Shown: positions 20,990 to 24,562 of the stretch, piece by piece
How the letters are laid out: each line of letters begins with the position of its first letter
Numbering within the stretch: position 1 is the stretch's first letter
NCBI GenBank assembly: GCA_004151065.3
Contig: NWUY0300009158.1
Span: forward strand, 15,328-39,889
DNA: 24,562 bases
Direction of reading: 5' to 3'
Origin: Larix sibirica
Taxonomy: Eukaryota; Streptophyta; Pinopsida; Pinales; Pinaceae
Made by a program: the position numbers and the translations under genes
Notes under the pieces: generated by a model
What the model saw: only the letters and a program-made list of their open reading frames with translations
Database searches by the model: none
What the model was told of the DNA's origin: nothing

Positions 20990-21522
20990 TTTAGATTTAT
21001 GCACCCACACTTTACTCAACACTTCCCTTATGATTATGTCAATCATCTAAGGGTGGTTGTGAGGTGTCTTGATTAAGAGGGTTGATTAGCATAATCCCCA
21101 ACCATCCTAGAGTTCAAATTTATACATAAAAAAACAAATATAAAAGACCCCTCCTATCAACATAACCATTTCAGAGAATAAAATATTAATCAATGAAACA
21201 AAAAGGAGTTAGATATTTCCTTCCTTAAGGAGTCTACAATATCATTGAATTGTCTAAATATATGAGTAAACAATATATGATGAAAGAGAGATGCAACCTC
21301 CCATAGTTTACCTACATGATTAAACAACCCATACCTTTGCACCTGATTTTCACCCATCATCCATCTTATAGTTAACTCAGAATTCCCATAAAATTGCAAA
21401 TTGGTGAGACCTTTATGTAATGCACATTTCATAAATAGGAGAATTGACTTAAAGGAGAATCACAACTAATTTTCAGGTGCACCAAGTAGTTTCTTATCAA
21501 ATACCCAATATTCTTTTACATG
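20990..21522 (-). mobile_element. Insert in the right arm carrying a retroelement fragment
   Basis: The left arm is continuous across this position (about 11755-11790), whereas the right arm is interrupted by about 0.53 kb containing a retroelement RNase H remnant. The edges are not sharp enough to show a target-site duplication or a poly(A) tail. It is most likely a truncated retroelement copy. Confidence 0.6.
21190..21432 (-). pseudogene. RNase H domain remnant of a plant retroelement (RVT_3-like)
   Basis: The open stretch has the order of conserved elements seen in the RNase H domains of plant retroelements and their derivatives. These are ALHKGLTNLQFYGNSEL (family pattern A-x-x-GL...G-D-S-x-L), then IRWMMGE, then HHILFTHIFRQFNDIVDSL (family pattern F-x-H-V-x-R-x-x-N-x-x-A-D-x-L). 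RNase H cuts the RNA strand of RNA-DNA hybrids during reverse transcription. Here the Asp of the G-D-S motif is Asn (GNS), while the last Asp (IVDSL) is kept. The N-terminal first strand with the first catalytic Asp is missing, and no reverse transcriptase is found beside it. The piece is about 80 residues against roughly 120-130 for a whole domain. It is a dead fragment inside an insertion. A non-LTR origin is likely, but an LTR element is possible. Confidence 0.75.
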
Positions 21523-21720
21523 ATCTCTTTTTGGGAAGGTGTAAAGCACCACGTCATCACCATTTGTGCTTGGGAGTTATACAAACTCACCATATCATTC
21601 TAGTTGAGTGCAAAGATCAATGGGAATTCCCTATATTCCTTTCCCAATATTTTGATGCAGGGTGATGTCATAGTGATTTCATCACCATACAATGAAATCA
21701 TAGTGATGTCAAGCCTCATC
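21523..21720 (-). repeat. Right inverted-repeat arm, outer segment
   Basis: The reverse complement matches 11560-11755, including 'gcatcaaaatattggg', 'tagaatgatat-gtgagtttgtata' and 'tttacacct-cccaaaaagagatc'. Short 'gatgtcatagtgat' repeats near 21664-21710 mirror the 'gatgacatcattatgatgtca' repeats near 11576. Confidence 0.9.
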
Positions 21721-22990
21721 ATGAGGAATGATCGATTGAACCTTCCTTGAATGTCCATGGGGTAAACCATGATTTGAGGGAAGGATCGACTGATCCTTAT
21801 TCAAATGTGCACATCCAGTCAAACATCATCTAGAGGAAGGATCGACTGATCCTTCTTCAAATTTGCACATCCAGTCAAGCATCATCTAGAGGAAGGTCGA
21901 CTGATCCTTCTTCAAATATGCACATCCAAACATCATCTAGAGGAAGGATCGACTGACCCTTCATCATGTGTGCTCCTAAGGTCAAGAATCATCTTGGGGA
22001 AAGATTGACCAACCCTTCCTCAAATGTGGACTTTGGGTCAATCATCATATTGTACAATAAACAACCAACCATACCTCAATGTGCACAATAGGTCACCCAT
22101 CATCTATAAGAAGGATAGACTATTTTTTTTTTAAGAATGGTAGCTAGGAAACCTATCATATAGACGAAGGATCGATTGACCATTCTTAAATTACAGTAGA
22201 CATGAAGTGTATTAATTGGAAAAAATATATGAATACCATTCCTTTAATTTGGTATCTAGGAAATGCATAATCTATTGGAAGGATCGTCTATACCTTCCTC
22301 AAATGTGAACCAGGGTCAAGCATTATCTAAAGGAAGGATCAATCAACCCTTTATCAAACGTGGACATTGGGTTAAGCATCATCCAAAGGAAGGATTGTCT
22401 TACCCCTCTTCAAATTTGGACCTTGGGTCATGAATCATAATGAAGAAGGATCGACCAACCATTCCTTAACATGGACCACATTTCAAGTATCATTTTGAAT
22501 AAGAATCTATTGACCCTTTGTCAAATATGGTAGCCAGTGGCCCTATCATTTATACAAAATATGGACAGACCCTTCATGAAATATGGAATACATGAATTCT
22601 ATTAGATTTAGGAAGGAACAACCTACCCTTCCTATCTTACGATATCCCTGAAATATATCATTTAGAGGAAGGGTCGAATAACCTTTGTTGAAACATATAC
22701 CTGAGGTCAAGCATCATCTAGAGGAAGACCCAGGCTACCCTTTTACAAATGTGGTCACCTAGTATCAAGAATCATATGGAGGAAGGATCGGTCGACCCCC
22801 CTCAAATGCGGTTGACTCAAGCATTTTCCAGAGGTAGGATCAGTCAAGAGTTCCTTGAGTGTGGACCTTTGGTTAAGCATTATTTGGAGGAAGGGTCGTT
22901 GACAATTTTTAAAATGTGTGCATCGGGTCAAGCATAATCTAGAGAAAAGTTAGCTTGACCCAAGTTTCACAATTGTTTATTTTAGGTAAG
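21720..22990 (-). repeat. 56-bp hairpin minisatellite, right array (inverted)
   Basis: The reverse complement of the left monomer: the hairpin core is followed by 'cttcaaatgtgcacat..agtcaagcatcatctagag'. Cores start at 21780, 21836, 21892, 21943 and 21999, so steps are 56, 56, 51 and 56. The first cores are perfect hairpins (GAAGGATCGACTGATCCTTC). There are about 22 monomers, progressively degraded outward. The sub-type with '-cttgaccc-' is innermost in both arms. Confidence 0.9.
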
Positions 22991-23039
22991 GGATCATAGA
23001 GAGAAAGGATTAGCCGACACTTTCTAGAAATATGTGGAT

Positions 23040-24000
23040 CATTTCTATGGTCTTCCCATGGTATTTTCAACCATACTTATGGTGTACACACCCATCCAAC
23101 CTGCGTTGATATTGTATTCTCCCATAAACACAATGTTTTTGGAATGATTGGCCAACCTTTCTTTCATCATAAATTTATCATAGAAGAGTCACACAACACC
23201 ACTTTTCTAGTGTTTTCATACGTAAAGTTAAGGAGATTGGTTGTCCAACACATCTTTAATGATGGTGTCAAAGCCTCATTCTATACTTTGGAGAAATTGG
23301 CCATCTCTACTATAATGATGGATCCATAGAAAATATGGATCCAAATAAAGGATTGACCGATCCTTTGTTTCTCATTCAATATATGGTCTTCCAACCATGC
23401 TTATTGTGTACACACTAAAACATCTTACTCCGATATTGGATTATCCAAAAAACACGATATGTTTTGGAAAGAAGGACCGACCCTTCCTTCAACATAGATT
23501 TATCATAGAAGATTCATAGAACACCACTTTTTCATAGTGTTCACATATGGAAAGTCAAGGAGATTGGTTGGACAACACATATTTAATGATGGAATCAAAT
23601 CCTTTTTCTATACTTTGGATACCTTGGTCATCTCTACTAAAGTGATGGATCCACGGAAAAGGTGAATATGATGAAAGGATCGGTTGATCCTTCATTTTTT
23701 GTTGAGTATATAGTCTTCCCAAACATGCTTACAGTGTATACATTGAACCATCTTACTCTGATACTGTATTGTACCAAAAAAATGATATTTTTTGGAAGGA
23801 TTGGATGATCTTTACTTCATCATAGATTTAATGTAGAAGAGTCGGACAACACCACTTTTTTATAATGTTCCCATAGGGAAAGTCAAGGAGATTGTATGAT
23901 CAAATCCACATAAATGAAGGATCCAATAAAGAGATTGATTTGTTGAAAGAATTGATTGATATTTCCTTTCTCATTCAGTATATGGTATGACCATACTTAA
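23040..24000 (+). repeat. About 330-bp tandem repeat, roughly 2.8 copies
   Basis: The landmark 'ggtcttcc-a-ccatgcttat-gtgtacaca' recurs at 23051, 23387 and 23714 (steps 336 and 327), and a shortened fourth copy starts near 23984. Other shared blocks are 'tttatcatagaaga-tcacacaacaccactttt' and 'gtcaaggagattggttg-acaacaca'. Each unit carries about two copies of the minisatellite hairpin core, for example near 23348 and 23672. It is probably a longer unit derived from, or co-amplified with, the 56-bp family. Confidence 0.8.
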
Positions 24001-24039
24001 TGATATGTGATGGCTAATTTATCCTTTATAAGAGTTTTC

Positions 24040-24562
24040 GCATATGGAAACAATAATTTATTTGATTTTTTATGCTATTTGTTTTTTTTATTCTTTTAAC
24101 TTTCTTTGCAAATGTTTTCATGGTTTTTCTTTTTAGAATTTTTTTCACTTATTTTATTTTAAAACTTCTCTCTTTTGTTATGAATAAAAAATTATTATTC
24201 CACTTGTTTTTGTCCATTTTCCTATTCTAATATAATTTTGAAATCTATCATACTTCCTTGCAATTGCTTCTTTTGTTTTTTCTTGTTTAGAAATTTCCTC
24301 CCTTATTTTAATTTACAAAATTCCTTTTTTTAATAGATATTTATTATTCCACTTGTTTTTGTCCTTTTCTTCTCCCTATATAAATTTTTTTCTTTTAAGA
24401 TACTTCTTTGCAATTCTTTCTTTTTTTGTTTTGTTTTGTTTTGTTTTTTTAACAATTTACTCTCGTATTCTAGTTTAGAACCTTTCTCTTTTGTTTTGAA
24501 TAACAACTTATTATTCCACTTGTTTTGTCCTTTTTCCTCTCCCATTATAATTTTTTTCTTCA
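24040..24562 (+). repeat. T-rich tandem repeat of 150-167 bp at the window end
   Basis: The phrase 'tattattccacttgttttgtcc' or close relatives occur at 24193, 24342 and 24509 (steps 149 and 167). They are followed each time by 'ttttc-tctcc-ata-aattttttt', and after the first two also by 'tacttc-ttgcaatt-ctt'. A more degraded copy precedes them from about 24060. The array continues beyond the window. The lysine-rich open frame on the minus strand is only the reverse of the T-rich repeat. Confidence 0.8.

Noticed and set aside
24330-24545. Lysine-rich minus-strand frame
   Set aside because: It is the reverse of a T-rich tandem repeat, and its composition explains the lysines.

Overview
The window looks like repeat-dense nuclear DNA of a plant, probably a seed plant with a large genome. 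It is AT-rich, has no intact long reading frame, and is built from old, diverged repeats in several layers. It carries a decayed plant-type retroelement RNase H domain and one badly degraded spliced gene with short GT-AG introns. No tRNA, rRNA, prokaryotic operon or CRISPR array is visible. The species cannot be named from the sequence.

Layout. (1) 1-3506: a truncated copy (copy 1) of a complex repeat family. It has an arm-like segment (39-800), a spacer (801-1220), then an array of about 180-bp satellite monomers (1221-3506) that stops abruptly. (2) 3507-4455: AT-rich DNA beginning with a 16-bp near-palindrome. (3) 4460-8340, minus strand: a degenerate multi-exon gene of unrecognised family, broken by stops and frameshifts. 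Two GT-AG introns (93 bp and about 69 bp) can still be read. (4) 8450-11545: an array of a 56-bp minisatellite whose monomer contains a hairpin (best form GAAGGATC-gact-GATCCTTC). (5) 11546-14630: the rest of a left arm. (6) 14631-19617: a spacer plus the 180-bp satellite organised in higher-order units of about 1.7 kb. (7) 19617-21720: the left arm again, but inverted, with a roughly 0.5-kb insert carrying an RNase H remnant. (8) 21720-22990: the 56-bp minisatellite again, inverted. (9) 23040-24000: a repeat of about 330 bp that contains the same hairpin cores. (10) 24040-24562: a T-rich tandem repeat of 150-167 bp that runs off the window.

Parts 4 to 8 form one nested structure: an imperfect giant inverted repeat of roughly 13-15 kb. 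Its arms are [hairpin minisatellite + arm segment] and its roughly 5-kb loop is a one-orientation satellite array. This resembles foldback elements, whose long inverted ends are made of short tandem repeats, but no transposase or target-site duplication is visible. Copy 1 shows that arm and satellite also occur together elsewhere, in the same relative order. Nothing here is predicted to encode a functional protein. Similarities are judged by eye, with no computed identities.
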